A stretch of DNA of 64,000 nt from an uncultured SAR116 cluster alpha proteobacterium (GCA_902619805.1 CACNGC010000001.1:186001-250000); one strand, 5' to 3'; positions 27,386 through 36,846 are shown, counted from the stretch's first letter. Numbers and translations are program-made. The notes: generated from the sequence alone by a model not told the origin.

Positions 27386-27766
27386 ATGAATTTTATATCA
27401 TTCTTATCAACCCAGATAGAAAAAGGTGCAATTTTTTTAAATGAGTTAATAATTTCAATTCTTCCATTTATGGAACCTTATTTATTAAATCATCCGGAAG
27501 CAATTATGATTACTATAGGTTTTGGGGGGCAGGCATTATTTGCAACACGTTTTATAATTCAATGGATAAGCAGTGAAAATGCAGGTAAGTCAGTCATACC
27601 CATAGCTTTCTGGTATTTTTCAATTTCAGGCGGACTGGTTTTATTAACTTATGCAATTTGGAGACAAGATCCAGTTATAATTGCTGGACAGTCGGTTGGC
27701 GTATTTATATACGCTAGAAATTTATATTTTATATATAGAGAAAAAAAACTAGAAAATAATTCTTGA
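27386..27766 (+). CDS. Lipid A biosynthesis N-terminal domain (LAB_N) membrane protein
   Basis: The 126-residue protein has three membrane segments and the LAB_N signature GGQALFATRFIIQWISSE followed by SVIPIAFWYFSISGG. The domain is found alone or fused to LpxB or GT2 enzymes and resembles small SWEET/PQ-loop-like membrane modules. It is the third gene of the ArnT-like/GT2/LAB_N set, so it may assist presentation of the lipid-linked sugar. Its biochemical role is not known. Confidence 0.88.
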   Translation: MNFISFLSTQIEKGAIFLNELIISILPFMEPYLLNHPEAIMITIGFGGQALFATRFIIQWISSENAGKSVIPIAFWYFSISGGLVLLTYAIWRQDPVIIAGQSVGVFIYARNLYFIYREKKLENNS

Positions 27767-27800
27767 AGAATTTTTAAGTATATTAATCTAAAGACTAGAT

Positions 27801-28784
27801 TTATGAAAATTCATTTTTAATTGGTCTAGCAAGTAAGTTTTTTATTATATCTTTGATATCTGCTTTTTTGTTTATTATTTTATAAATTGCGTTCACGATT
27901 GGCAGCTCTACATTAAGTTTTTTGGACAAAGAAATGGCAGCATCTAAAGCGTTTAAACCTTCTACCAGACGAGTGGGACGCTGATAATTATTTTTTATTA
28001 TATCAATCCCGTATGCCATATTTCTAGAATGCGGCCCACTACAAGTTAAGCTCATATCTCCAATTCCAGCAAGACCAAAGGCGGTTGCGTGATCCCCACC
28101 TGCTTTTTTAATCAATTCGCATGTTTCCGAAATACCTCTAGTAATAAGTGCGGCTTTAGCATTGTCACCTAATTCTAAACCTGCAACAATACCAGCGCCA
28201 ATGGCAATTATATTTTTTATTGCACCTGCAATAGATGCCCCATTTGGATCATTACTAGGATAAAGTCTTAAATTTGAATTATGAAATAATTCGCAAATAG
28301 AAGTAGCTATATCAATTTCTTTATTAGCTACTATCGCAGCTGCAGGCTTTTTGTTAGCAATTTCATCAGCAAAAGTGGGTCCAGTTAGTATAGAAAGTGA
28401 TATGTTATGAAATCTATTTTCTACAATTTCATTAAAAGTTTCACCTTTTTTTGTTGCAAAACCCTTTGAAGTAATAATTACATTTATTTTGTTTTTAGAA
28501 AAAGATGAGATTTCTTCGATAGCCATTAAAACTCTTTTGCTTTCTGTGGTAATAAAAATTAAATTACTATCTTTCATGGCTTTTTCTTTATTTGTAGTTG
28601 CTTGTATCAAAGGACTTAATTTTAAATTAGGGAATCTCTCTGATTTACTATTATTTATCTGAGTTTCTCGTGTCTTATCAGATACTAATATAGTAGAATT
28701 ATGATTTAGCGTGGAAAGTGTAATTGCTAATGATTGCCCCCATGCACCACCTCCATAAAAACATATATTTGAATAAATTGACAT
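27801..28784 (-). CDS. gpsA: Glycerol-3-phosphate dehydrogenase [NAD(P)+]
   Basis: The 327-residue protein has the Rossmann motif YGGGAWGQSLA, the catalytic Lys region SIAGAIKNIIAIGAGI, and the GDNAKAALITRG sequence typical of GpsA. It makes sn-glycerol-3-phosphate for phospholipid synthesis. Its ATG follows directly on the tsaD stop codon, so the pair is co-transcribed. Confidence 0.96.
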   Translation of the reverse strand: MSIYSNICFYGGGAWGQSLAITLSTLNHNSTILVSDKTRETQINNSKSERFPNLKLSPLIQATTNKEKAMKDSNLIFITTESKRVLMAIEEISSFSKNKINVIITSKGFATKKGETFNEIVENRFHNISLSILTGPTFADEIANKKPAAAIVANKEIDIATSICELFHNSNLRLYPSNDPNGASIAGAIKNIIAIGAGIVAGLELGDNAKAALITRGISETCELIKKAGGDHATAFGLAGIGDMSLTCSGPHSRNMAYGIDIIKNNYQRPTRLVEGLNALDAAISLSKKLNVELPIVNAIYKIINKKADIKDIIKNLLARPIKNEFS

Positions 28785-29879
28785 TTATGCTTTTGCCCCA
28801 CTTTTCCCAATATTTTGATGTATAGGGTTTATTAAATGTGCATTGGGATCTAACGGCCATCTTGGTCTTGGTTTGAAATTTAAATTACTTTCACCTTCAT
28901 TACTATATTTTTCGTAGCCTGCCCAAGCTATCATTGCACCATTGTCTGTGCATAAATTTAATGGCGGCGCGAAAAAAGTACTACCTGTTTCTAAACATAG
29001 TTTTTTTAGTTTATCTCTTATGTGTAAATTTGAAGCAACTCCACCTGAAACTACGAGTTGAATATTAGACATGTTACCAAGAATTTCCTTAAATTTTGTA
29101 ATTCCTAATCTAGTTCTATCAATTAAACAATCAGTTATAGATTTTTGAATGCTTGCTGATAAATCACTTATTATTTTTTGGTTTAATTTGTTTTTCATTA
29201 CTATCTGATTAAAAGCTGTTTTGAGACCTGAAAAAGAGAAATTTGGATTTTTAGATTTATGCATTGGTCTTGGTAAATAAAAACTAGTTGGATCGCCATC
29301 TTTAGACATTTTCTCTATCATGGGTCCACCCGGAAAACCTATTCCGAGTATTTTTGCAGCTTTATCAAAAGTTTCTCCTGCAGCGTCGTCTAAGGTTGAA
29401 CTTATTCTTGTATATTTTCCATATGCTATAACTGCAATTATTTGAGTATGGCCTCCAGAAACTAAAAGTAGAAGATAAGGATATTCAATATTATCTGTTA
29501 AACGAGCGGTTAATGCATGTCCCTCTAGATGATTTACAGCAACGTAAGGTTTTTCGAGAGACATAGCTAAAGATTTAGCAAATACAGTACCTACAATTAC
29601 GCCACCAATTAATCCTGGTCCTCCTGTAGCTGCAATTAAGTCAATGTCTTTTAAATTTAGCTTTGATTCTTCCAACGCTCTATTGATTGCATGTTCTAAG
29701 TTTGATAAATGGTCTCTAGCTGCTATTTCAGGTACAACACCACCATAACTATTTAAATTTGAGTTTTGATTGATTACAACATTAGACAAAATATCTTTTT
29801 TTGAAGTTACTACGCCAATTGCTGTATCATCACAACTTGTTTCAATACCAAGTATCTTTATATCATCAGAGCCACACAT
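28785..29879 (-). CDS. tsaD: tRNA threonylcarbamoyladenosine synthase subunit TsaD
   Basis: The 364-residue protein of the ASKHA fold has the TsaD signature LGIETSCDDT, the metal-binding HLEGH segment, and GETFDKAAK. It transfers the threonylcarbamoyl group to A37 of ANN-decoding tRNAs. It is divergent from hemC and upstream of gpsA, an arrangement common in alphaproteobacteria. A later ATG is not available before the conserved start of the domain. Confidence 0.97.
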   Translation of the reverse strand: MCGSDDIKILGIETSCDDTAIGVVTSKKDILSNVVINQNSNLNSYGGVVPEIAARDHLSNLEHAINRALEESKLNLKDIDLIAATGGPGLIGGVIVGTVFAKSLAMSLEKPYVAVNHLEGHALTARLTDNIEYPYLLLLVSGGHTQIIAVIAYGKYTRISSTLDDAAGETFDKAAKILGIGFPGGPMIEKMSKDGDPTSFYLPRPMHKSKNPNFSFSGLKTAFNQIVMKNKLNQKIISDLSASIQKSITDCLIDRTRLGITKFKEILGNMSNIQLVVSGGVASNLHIRDKLKKLCLETGSTFFAPPLNLCTDNGAMIAWAGYEKYSNEGESNLNFKPRPRWPLDPNAHLINPIHQNIGKSGAKA

Positions 29880-30036
29880 AAAATTCCTAATAAATAAAAA
29901 TTTTATTATAAATTAAATTTAAAACTAAGTAATGCAATATAAATTAATATTGTATGTTTTACGATTTACTATAAGTGTATAGGAATATTCAAGAATTAAT
30001 AAATAACTTGATGATATAAAAGATTAATAAATTTAA

Positions 30037-30951
30037 ATGACACTTAAAATAAGAATTGCTACTCGAAAATCAGAACTCGCTTTGCGACAAGTCGATATTG
30101 TTAAGAGTTATTTTGGAGAGGATGTTGAAACTGAAATTATTAAAGTTACTACATCAGGAGACAAAATTTTAAACAAACCTCTATCTGACATTGGAGGTAA
30201 AGGTCTTTTTATTAAGGAATTAGAGTATTTTATTTTAAATGGATTTGCAGATATTGCTGTTCACTCAATGAAAGATATGGAAACAGATATTGCCAACAAT
30301 ACTGAAATCTCAGCTGTTCTTCCAAGAGGTGATAGAAGTGATGTCTTGTTAGGAAATTATGATTCATTTGATGATTTGCCAGATAAAGCAATTGTGGGAA
30401 CAAGTTCTGTGAGAAGAGCTGCTTTTGCTAAAAATTATAGGCCTGATTTAAACATAAAGATTTTAAGAGGTAATGTTGAAACTCGAATTGAAAAGCTAAA
30501 CTCTGGATTTTATGATGCAATTATATTAGCCAAAGCAGGTTTGGATAGGTTAAATATTAACGTTGGTAATATAATTCCAAATGAAATTATTCCTCCAGCA
30601 TCTTCTCAAGGGGTAATTGCGATTCAATCTGCTACAAATGGTAATAATGAATATCAAAAACAATTAAAGATACTCTTTAATAAAATTAACGATGAAAGAG
30701 CTTTTATTGAAACTTTAGCTGAAAGAAGTCTATTAAAAACTTTAGATGGTTCTTGTAGATCTCCAATTTCAGCAAGCGCTCATTTTACTGATAGTAAAGA
30801 ATTGATATTGTATGGAGCAATTGCAACTTTAGATGGTAAGAAAGTGATTAGATCTAAAATCATAGGATCGATTAAAGATGCAATTAAGTTAGGTGAAGAG
30901 TTAGGAAATAAAATTAAAGCTCAAACTAATGGTGATTTTTTATTTAAATAA
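30037..30951 (+). CDS. hemC: Porphobilinogen deaminase (hydroxymethylbilane synthase)
   Basis: The 304-residue protein has the HemC signature: RIATRKSELALRQ, HSMKDMETD and the cofactor loop LDGSCRSPI with the cysteine that holds the dipyrromethane cofactor. It makes hydroxymethylbilane for haem. It starts the hemC-hemD-mic60-hemY operon. Confidence 0.97.
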   Translation: MTLKIRIATRKSELALRQVDIVKSYFGEDVETEIIKVTTSGDKILNKPLSDIGGKGLFIKELEYFILNGFADIAVHSMKDMETDIANNTEISAVLPRGDRSDVLLGNYDSFDDLPDKAIVGTSSVRRAAFAKNYRPDLNIKILRGNVETRIEKLNSGFYDAIILAKAGLDRLNINVGNIIPNEIIPPASSQGVIAIQSATNGNNEYQKQLKILFNKINDERAFIETLAERSLLKTLDGSCRSPISASAHFTDSKELILYGAIATLDGKKVIRSKIIGSIKDAIKLGEELGNKIKAQTNGDFLFK

Positions 30952-30962
30952 TTTTATTAAGC

Positions 30963-30968
30963 AAGGAG
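30963..30968 (+). promoter_or_regulatory. Shine-Dalgarno that fixes the hemD start at ATT
   Basis: A perfect AAGGAG lies seven bases before ATT 30976. The nearby ATG (30972) is followed after one codon by TAA, and the hemD frame has a TGA at 30970-30972, so the ribosome site points to ATT as the initiation codon. Confidence 0.6.
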
Positions 30969-30975
30969 TTGATGG

Positions 30976-31725
30976 ATTAAAAAATCAAAAAAAATAACTT
31001 TTGTCCTTCGAGAAAAAAAAGATGCTGAGAGGAATTCACAATATCTAAATGATAATGGGTCTTATTCAAAACCGTTTCCTATAACCACATTAAAATATGA
31101 AGACTTTAAATGCTTAAATGTTTCTAAAAAAGATTTTAATTATATTATTATAACAAGTCCTAAAGCATTAAATATTCTTGATAAAATAATTCTAAACACA
31201 TCAGGTAATTTTACAAAAAATATAAGAATTTTTTCTGTAGGATTTGAAACCACATTTCAATTGAAAAAATTATCATATACTAATATTGTACAAGCCAATA
31301 ATAGTTCTAAATCTTTATATAACCTAATTGTAAATAACACTAAAAAAGAAGATTGTGGTTTATGGATTGCTGCTAAAAACAGAAGTATTGAACTTGAAAA
31401 AAATTTATTAAATTATAAGAGAAAAATAGAAATCGTCGAAGGTTATAGCACCCATCCGATTTTAGAATTACCAAAGCCTTTGCAAACCGATTTAATTGAA
31501 TATGATTTCTTAAATTTAGTCATATTTTCGTCAAGAAATGTATCAATTGCAAAACAAATTTTAGAAAATTACAATTTATTCAACATTGTTAAAAATAAAG
31601 CAACTTTGTATGTTAATAGTGAGAATGTTGCTAACAAAGCAGAGAGCATAGGTTGGATAAATATAAAAATTATTAAGAAAAATTTTACTAAAGAATTTTT
31701 AGATAATATAATCAAATTACCTTAG
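30976..31725 (+). CDS. hemD: Uroporphyrinogen-III synthase, apparent ATT start
   Basis: The frame is open from the TGA at 30970 to TAG 31725 and gives about 249 residues from ATT 30976, the length expected for HemD. The N-terminus, KKITFVLREKKDAERNSQYL, corresponds to the first strand and helix of HemD. The first conventional start (TTG 31261) would remove 95 residues including the whole first part of domain 1. HemD is poorly conserved, and identification rests on length, the pattern FNYIIITSPKAL and its place after hemC. An extra G in the ATGG at 30972-30975 is the alternative explanation. Confidence 0.85.
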   Translation: MKKSKKITFVLREKKDAERNSQYLNDNGSYSKPFPITTLKYEDFKCLNVSKKDFNYIIITSPKALNILDKIILNTSGNFTKNIRIFSVGFETTFQLKKLSYTNIVQANNSSKSLYNLIVNNTKKEDCGLWIAAKNRSIELEKNLLNYKRKIEIVEGYSTHPILELPKPLQTDLIEYDFLNLVIFSSRNVSIAKQILENYNLFNIVKNKATLYVNSENVANKAESIGWINIKIIKKNFTKEFLDNIIKLP

Positions 31726-31742
31726 TAAACAGGGACATTACG

Positions 31743-32594
31743 ATGATAAAAGCCAAAACTCATAAAGCTAAGAGTGATAAAGAAACAATCATCGATATGG
31801 AGCCGGTAAATGATACACAAAAAACAATTATTTTAAAAAATCCTATTTTTTTAATACCATTTATAATCGTCGTCTCGTTTATTATAATTTTAATTTGGTT
31901 AACAATATATTATTTGCCAAATTATACTGAACAGCAGTCAAATAAAATCAGTCAACTAAATAACGAGATTGAGACTTTAAAGGATAAAGAAAATATAAAA
32001 ATTAATGAAATTAATACAGAAATAAAATTACTTAAAAACAAGCTTAATACCCTTGATTTTAAAACTAGCGAAACAATAAACCTCGAAATTAAAAACCAAG
32101 GTAATTCCTTGTTATTGATAAAAGAAGAGCTAGATAAAATCTCAGATAAAATTAAAATATTAGAAAATAAAACTGAAACAGCAAATAAAGAAATTGTAAA
32201 AAAAAATAACGCTGCTCAAGTTAAAAGATCTTATGAACCAAGAAATTTTTCACAAAATATAGAGAATTCTCAAAAAGAACTAATAAAAGAAGGTGAAATA
32301 ATAATAGAAAAACTTCTCTCAAAAAAAGACTTCGGTTCATCTTCTAATTACGATGAAGTTTTAAGTGAAGAAACCTATTTGAATAGACTGAAAAATTATT
32401 TTGCAGGTTTTTTAAAACTTAGAAAGTTTTCAGACAATACCACTCCTAGAGGGTTAATTACAATGGCAGAAAAAGAACTTGAAAACAAAAATTTTAATAA
32501 TTTTTTATCTATCATAAAGACACTTCCTGAGAATTGGAAAGAAACTATAAAAGACTCAATAAATAGGTTTGAAAGAGCATTAAATCAAAGTTAA
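31743..32594 (+). CDS. Mitofilin/Mic60-like inner membrane protein
   Basis: The 283-residue protein has a short cytoplasmic N-terminus, one membrane segment (about residues 35-58), a long periplasmic coiled coil (about 63-150), and a C-terminal part with the mitofilin-like pattern NYFAGFLKLRKF and DNTTPRGLITMAEKEL. Alphaproteobacterial Mic60 shapes intracytoplasmic membranes and is the relative of the mitochondrial cristae protein. Its place between hemD and hemY is the conserved location of that family. Confidence 0.82.
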   Translation: MIKAKTHKAKSDKETIIDMEPVNDTQKTIILKNPIFLIPFIIVVSFIIILIWLTIYYLPNYTEQQSNKISQLNNEIETLKDKENIKINEINTEIKLLKNKLNTLDFKTSETINLEIKNQGNSLLLIKEELDKISDKIKILENKTETANKEIVKKNNAAQVKRSYEPRNFSQNIENSQKELIKEGEIIIEKLLSKKDFGSSSNYDEVLSEETYLNRLKNYFAGFLKLRKFSDNTTPRGLITMAEKELENKNFNNFLSIIKTLPENWKETIKDSINRFERALNQS

Positions 32595-32609
32595 AAAAAG
32601 AGCGAATAA

Positions 32610-34004
32610 GTGATTTTTAAAATCTTAAAACTAATAATATTTATTTCCATCATATGGTATTTATCAGAGTTCTTCTCTGAGCGTCCAGGAGTAACATCTA
32701 TAAATTGGATGGAGTGGGGAATTCAAATACCTACAGACAGGTTTATTCTAATTATTATTTTATTTTCTGTAATACTAATCTTTATTGACAGAATTTGGCT
32801 AGCTTTTTTGAATTTGCCAAAAGCGACATTAAGACGATTTGAAACTAACAATAATAAAAAAGTTGAACAAAAATTAGTAAAGGCATTTTTATTGGCAAGT
32901 CATGGAGAATTAGAAACTGCAGCAAAAGAAGCTGCGTTAGTATCGAGGAATACTAAGGATAAAAATTTAGGTAAATTATTAAACACACACATTAATGTCT
33001 TTAACAAAATAAATAAAAACTCTAATGAAAATGAAGAATTATCGAAAAATTATTTTAAACAGCTAACTGATGAACCATCTACAGCATTTGTTGGTCATTT
33101 AGCACTTATGAGACAAGCAATATTTAATAATAAAGATTTAAATGAAATTATTAATGAAGGTCTAAAGGCTCTTAAATTTGAACCTAAGTCAAAACAAATT
33201 TTAGAAGTTTTGTTGTTTTCATATGCAAAGCTGAGAGATATTTCAAATTCTCTTGTATACCTCAATAAATTAAAAAAACTTAATTATATGAAAGATAATA
33301 TATACAAAAATATATCTGCGGATTTAAATTACTTAAAGGCATTAGATTACTTAGAAGATGAAAAAAATTATCTTGCCACCAATCATTTAAAAGAAGCCTT
33401 TAAACAAAAACCAAGTCATATTGGAGCTTCTGTAAAGTTGTCAGGCCTGCTTAAAGGTATTGGTTCAAAGATAAAGTCAATCGATCAACTAGAAAAAACT
33501 TTTTTATTAACTGCTAACCCAGATATTTTAGAAGAACTATCAAAAAAGTGGAATTTAAAAACATCAGGATCTCGTGTTTCAAAAGCGATTAATCTTTTGA
33601 ATAAAAAATCTTCACAAGAAATTAAAAATGATCTTAAAATTGAAGTGGCATGTTATGCTATATCAGAGGAAATTTGGGGAGAGGCTGAAAAACTATTAAA
33701 AGATATTCCCGAGGATAAGCTTACAATCAAAGCATATCAAGCGTTGGCTGATATAGCTGGATCTCAAAATAATCCTGAAGTAGTTAAGAATTATCTTGAA
33801 AAAGCTGCAAGCGCTAAAGAAGGATATAATTATTTTTGTTATTCCTGTGGTAATAAAAACCACAATTGGGAATTACATTGTCCAAAGTGTAATCTATTAA
33901 GTACTATTGAATGGATGAAATTAGAAAATAATCAAAATTTTGACGTTTTAAAAATATCGTCAGATAATAGATCTAATAGATTATTAAATAAAATACCTAA
34001 TTGA
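32610..34004 (+). CDS. hemY: HemY-like TPR membrane protein
   Basis: The 464-residue protein starts with GTG and has two N-terminal membrane segments (about 1-20 and 40-65), then helical TPR-like repeats. It ends in a zinc-ribbon-like CysX2Cys...CysX2Cys segment, FCYSCGNKNHNWELHCPKC. HemY (not the oxidase of the same name in Firmicutes) is a conserved partner of the hemCD operon with an unclear role. Its end overlaps the convergent lysE-type gene by 21 bases. Confidence 0.85.
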   Translation: MIFKILKLIIFISIIWYLSEFFSERPGVTSINWMEWGIQIPTDRFILIIILFSVILIFIDRIWLAFLNLPKATLRRFETNNNKKVEQKLVKAFLLASHGELETAAKEAALVSRNTKDKNLGKLLNTHINVFNKINKNSNENEELSKNYFKQLTDEPSTAFVGHLALMRQAIFNNKDLNEIINEGLKALKFEPKSKQILEVLLFSYAKLRDISNSLVYLNKLKKLNYMKDNIYKNISADLNYLKALDYLEDEKNYLATNHLKEAFKQKPSHIGASVKLSGLLKGIGSKIKSIDQLEKTFLLTANPDILEELSKKWNLKTSGSRVSKAINLLNKKSSQEIKNDLKIEVACYAISEEIWGEAEKLLKDIPEDKLTIKAYQALADIAGSQNNPEVVKNYLEKAASAKEGYNYFCYSCGNKNHNWELHCPKCNLLSTIEWMKLENNQNFDVLKISSDNRSNRLLNKIPN

Positions 34005-34616
34005 ATTTTTAACTAAATAAATAGAATAAATAATTAAAATTATCCTAAAAAATAGAAAGATTATTCTTTGATTAGAGATAATATAATTTTTTAAATTTGG
34101 AAGATTTACAGAATATGAAACTAAAATATACCAGACTGTATCAATTATACCTGCTAATAGTCCAACACCTAATTTGTTATAATTATTAAAGTCATTATTT
34201 ATAAATTGACTAAAGACAGATGTAAAAAAAATTAGAATTTTAGGATTAATTATAGATATTGTCAGTCCCATTAGAAAGTTACTTGTCATTTTTTGAGGGG
34301 GCAATAAATCTTTGTTAGTCTTTTTTTTAGTTGGATTGTAAAGCACCATTTTATAACTTAAAAATATAAGAAATATTGCTCCCATCAATTGTATAGATGG
34401 TATTACATGGGGTAAATTTTTATGAATTAAACTTAAGGTATAAATAGAGATTAGAGCATAAATAAAAATGCCAAGTCCATGTGCAATTGAAGCAGTAACA
34501 CCTGATATGAAGCCTCTAGTATTATTGATATAAATAATTAATAATATACTTGGTCCAGGGCTTGTGGCTCCAGCTATACAAATAAATGTAATTGTTAGCC
34601 ACTCATAGATGCTCAT
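33984..34616 (-). CDS. LysE/RhtB-family amino acid exporter
   Basis: The 210-residue protein has about six membrane segments and the family's N-terminal motif CIAGATSPGPSILLI. RhtB/LysE proteins export amino acids or related compounds. The substrate cannot be deduced. The gene is convergent with hemY and overlaps its last codons; trmL lies upstream on the same strand, 14 bases away. Confidence 0.9.
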   Translation of the reverse strand: MSIYEWLTITFICIAGATSPGPSILLIIYINNTRGFISGVTASIAHGLGIFIYALISIYTLSLIHKNLPHVIPSIQLMGAIFLIFLSYKMVLYNPTKKKTNKDLLPPQKMTSNFLMGLTISIINPKILIFFTSVFSQFINNDFNNYNKLGVGLLAGIIDTVWYILVSYSVNLPNLKNYIISNQRIIFLFFRIILIIYSIYLVKNSIRYFI

Positions 34617-34630
34617 GTTAAAACCAAATC

Positions 34631-35095
34631 TTAAACTAAATTTTCAAACGTATTTTGTCTAAGTCCTTCATAAATTGTTATTGCAACAGAGTTGCTTAGA
34701 TTAAGACTTCTACTATTCTTGATCATGGGTATTCTAAGCTTATTTATATCTTTTATTTCGTTTAAAATATTTTCAGGTAATCCGCTAGTTTCGCTTCCAA
34801 ATAAGAAACAATCATTTCTTTTGAATTTTACACTTGTAAATTTTTTTGTTGCGAATTTTGTAAATGCATAAATTTGATTAAATTTAATTGAATTTAAACA
34901 TATTTCAAAACTATCATGTAAAAAATAATCTGCATCTTTTTTATAATCTAGGCCGGCTCTCTTAAGTGAATTATCACTTAGATTAAAACCTAATGGTCTA
35001 ATTAAATGTAATTGAGTGCCAGTATTAGCTGCTAACCTCATTATATTACCTGTATTAGGAGGGATTTCAGGATTATATAAAATTATATGAAACAT
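34631..35095 (-). CDS. trmL: tRNA (cytidine/uridine-34-2'-O)-methyltransferase TrmL
   Basis: The 154-residue SPOUT methyltransferase is the size of TrmL/YibK. It has the N-terminal motif PEIPPNTGNIMRLAANTG, LFGSETSGLP and the knotted C-terminal SAM site IPMIKNSRSLNLSNSVAI. It methylates the wobble nucleotide of tRNA-Leu. It lies between ytoQ and the LysE-type gene on the same strand. Confidence 0.95.
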   Translation of the reverse strand: MFHIILYNPEIPPNTGNIMRLAANTGTQLHLIRPLGFNLSDNSLKRAGLDYKKDADYFLHDSFEICLNSIKFNQIYAFTKFATKKFTSVKFKRNDCFLFGSETSGLPENILNEIKDINKLRIPMIKNSRSLNLSNSVAITIYEGLRQNTFENLV

Positions 35096-35104
35096 TAATT
35101 TTTT

Positions 35105-35554
35105 TTAATTTAGAGACCCTTCTAATATATATTTTAAAATTCTTACAACTTGGTATTGATCTTTTGCAACAGCAGATGCTGCTGCATCTACTTCTTTTAG
35201 TGCATGTTGATGTTCATCATTATGGATTACAATTATAGATTTGTTTAAAGCAGCAGCAAAACCTGCATCAAACGCTGCATTCCATTGTTTATATTTTTCT
35301 CCAAATTTAACAATAACAATATCAGCATCTTTAATTGCTTTTCTGGTTTTTATAGAGTTAATATTGGCACCTTTGCTGTCTTTCCAGAAATTTTTTTCCT
35401 CTTGTCCTAATATTTCTACTCCACAATTATCAGATGCTTCATGATTTGTTATTGGGGAAGAAAAAGAAACATTTAAATTTTCATTTTTGCACAAATTTAT
35501 TATTTCTTCACGCCAATCAGTGTGTATTTCTCCTGAAAGATAAATGTTCAACAT
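35105..35554 (-). CDS. ytoQ: YtoQ family protein
   Basis: The 149-residue protein matches the YtoQ family throughout (start MLNIYLSGEIHTDWREEI; FGEKYKQWNAAFDAGFAAAL). The fold resembles nucleoside 2-deoxyribosyltransferases, and the pattern DADIVIVKFGEKYKQWNAAFDAG fits that fold. The enzymatic activity has not been established to my knowledge. It starts one base after the MFS gene stop on the same strand, so both are co-transcribed. Confidence 0.88.
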   Translation of the reverse strand: MLNIYLSGEIHTDWREEIINLCKNENLNVSFSSPITNHEASDNCGVEILGQEEKNFWKDSKGANINSIKTRKAIKDADIVIVKFGEKYKQWNAAFDAGFAAALNKSIIVIHNDEHQHALKEVDAAASAVAKDQYQVVRILKYILEGSLN

Positions 35555-35555
35555 G

Positions 35556-36785
35556 TTAAACTCCCTTCTTGATATTTTTAGATATTAATTTTGGTGTATG
35601 CTTCATGGTAATAGCTAAAGAAATGCTTGCAAATATAGCTAATATACACATTCCTAATAAAATAGAATTATAATTATGTCCAAAATCTAATAGCATGCCT
35701 ACAATTGCTGGACCTAATGAAGTCCCAAACACCATTGTTGATGTTGACAAGGATCTAACAGATCCCAAATTTTTTGTACCGTAGTAATTTGGCCAAAAAG
35801 TTCCTCCGATTGTCATTGCTAATCCTTGCGTCATTCCTAGAAAGGCAAGTCCAATCATTGCATGAAGATATGTGTTACCGAAAGAAAATATTAACAATCC
35901 TAAGGACATTGGTAGTAAGTAGAATGGTAAAATTTTTTCAACACCAAATTTGTCTAGGATCCAACCAGAACATAAGGTAGTGAAAATGGACATTGAAGTA
36001 TAAAAAGGAAATAGGGCAGTAAAAGAAATTAAAGACCAATCTTTAATTTCTGTTAAGTGAACCATATTAAAAAAGAAGGCAGTAGAAAAAATTGGAGGAA
36101 TTAAAAAAGGCACTATCACAGCCCAAAATACCCAATGATTAAGAGCCTCTTTTCTAGTCCAATGCTTATTCTTCATACCTAACTGATTAGAAATGTTTTC
36201 TTGTTTGCTGTTAGGAATTCTTTCATTAGATAATAATTTCAATATTATAGGTAATAATAATAATAGAATAATCATTCCAACAACCCAAGTATTTCTCCAG
36301 CCAATAATTGTGAATAAACTTACAAATATTACCGGGAAAATTGCTTCCCCAATTGAAAATCCCATTATTGATAAAGACAGAGCTTTACCTTTGTTTTTCC
36401 CATACCATTTACCTATAGCTACAGCAGGTATGTGTATTAGCATTCCTTGACCAAAAAACCTGAGACCAAAAATTATTAATGGAAGAAGCCAAACAATCTC
36501 AATAAATGTCATGCTTAAGCAAAGAAGACTTAAGCAAATTATTACAATTTTTATATTTGATGTAATTTTATATTTATCAACGTACCCACCAAAAACTAGC
36601 ATAGCCAAAGCAGAAACTAATGTTCCCCCAGAATAGATGGCGCCCCAATCACCATGTGATAAATCAAACGCTTGTCTAATTTCACCAGCAAATAATGAGA
36701 TAAAAAAAGTTTGTCCAAAACAGGAACTAAAATACAAAAGAGCTGTTGCTAACAACCACCTAGCATTTTCAATTATAAAATTCAT
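35556..36785 (-). CDS. MFS transporter
   Basis: The 409-residue protein has twelve membrane segments and MFS loop motifs such as GGYVDKYKI after segment 2 and GWILDKFGVEK after segment 8. The GTFWPNYYGTKNLGSVRSL sequence is like the oxalate/formate antiporter or monocarboxylate carrier branch. The substrate is unknown. It is the first gene of the run to ytoQ and trmL. Confidence 0.9.
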   Translation of the reverse strand: MNFIIENARWLLATALLYFSSCFGQTFFISLFAGEIRQAFDLSHGDWGAIYSGGTLVSALAMLVFGGYVDKYKITSNIKIVIICLSLLCLSMTFIEIVWLLPLIIFGLRFFGQGMLIHIPAVAIGKWYGKNKGKALSLSIMGFSIGEAIFPVIFVSLFTIIGWRNTWVVGMIILLLLLPIILKLLSNERIPNSKQENISNQLGMKNKHWTRKEALNHWVFWAVIVPFLIPPIFSTAFFFNMVHLTEIKDWSLISFTALFPFYTSMSIFTTLCSGWILDKFGVEKILPFYLLPMSLGLLIFSFGNTYLHAMIGLAFLGMTQGLAMTIGGTFWPNYYGTKNLGSVRSLSTSTMVFGTSLGPAIVGMLLDFGHNYNSILLGMCILAIFASISLAITMKHTPKLISKNIKKGV

Positions 36786-36846
36786 AAGATACCAATCTAA
36801 TCGTTAGCTAGATTTTATGATGCTTAAATAAAGTTTAGGCAATAGT

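Noticed and set aside
31261-31725. Separate 154-residue gene starting at TTG 31261
   Set aside because: The frame is open far upstream and continuous with a normal HemD N-terminus; the short version is an artefact of the missing start codon.
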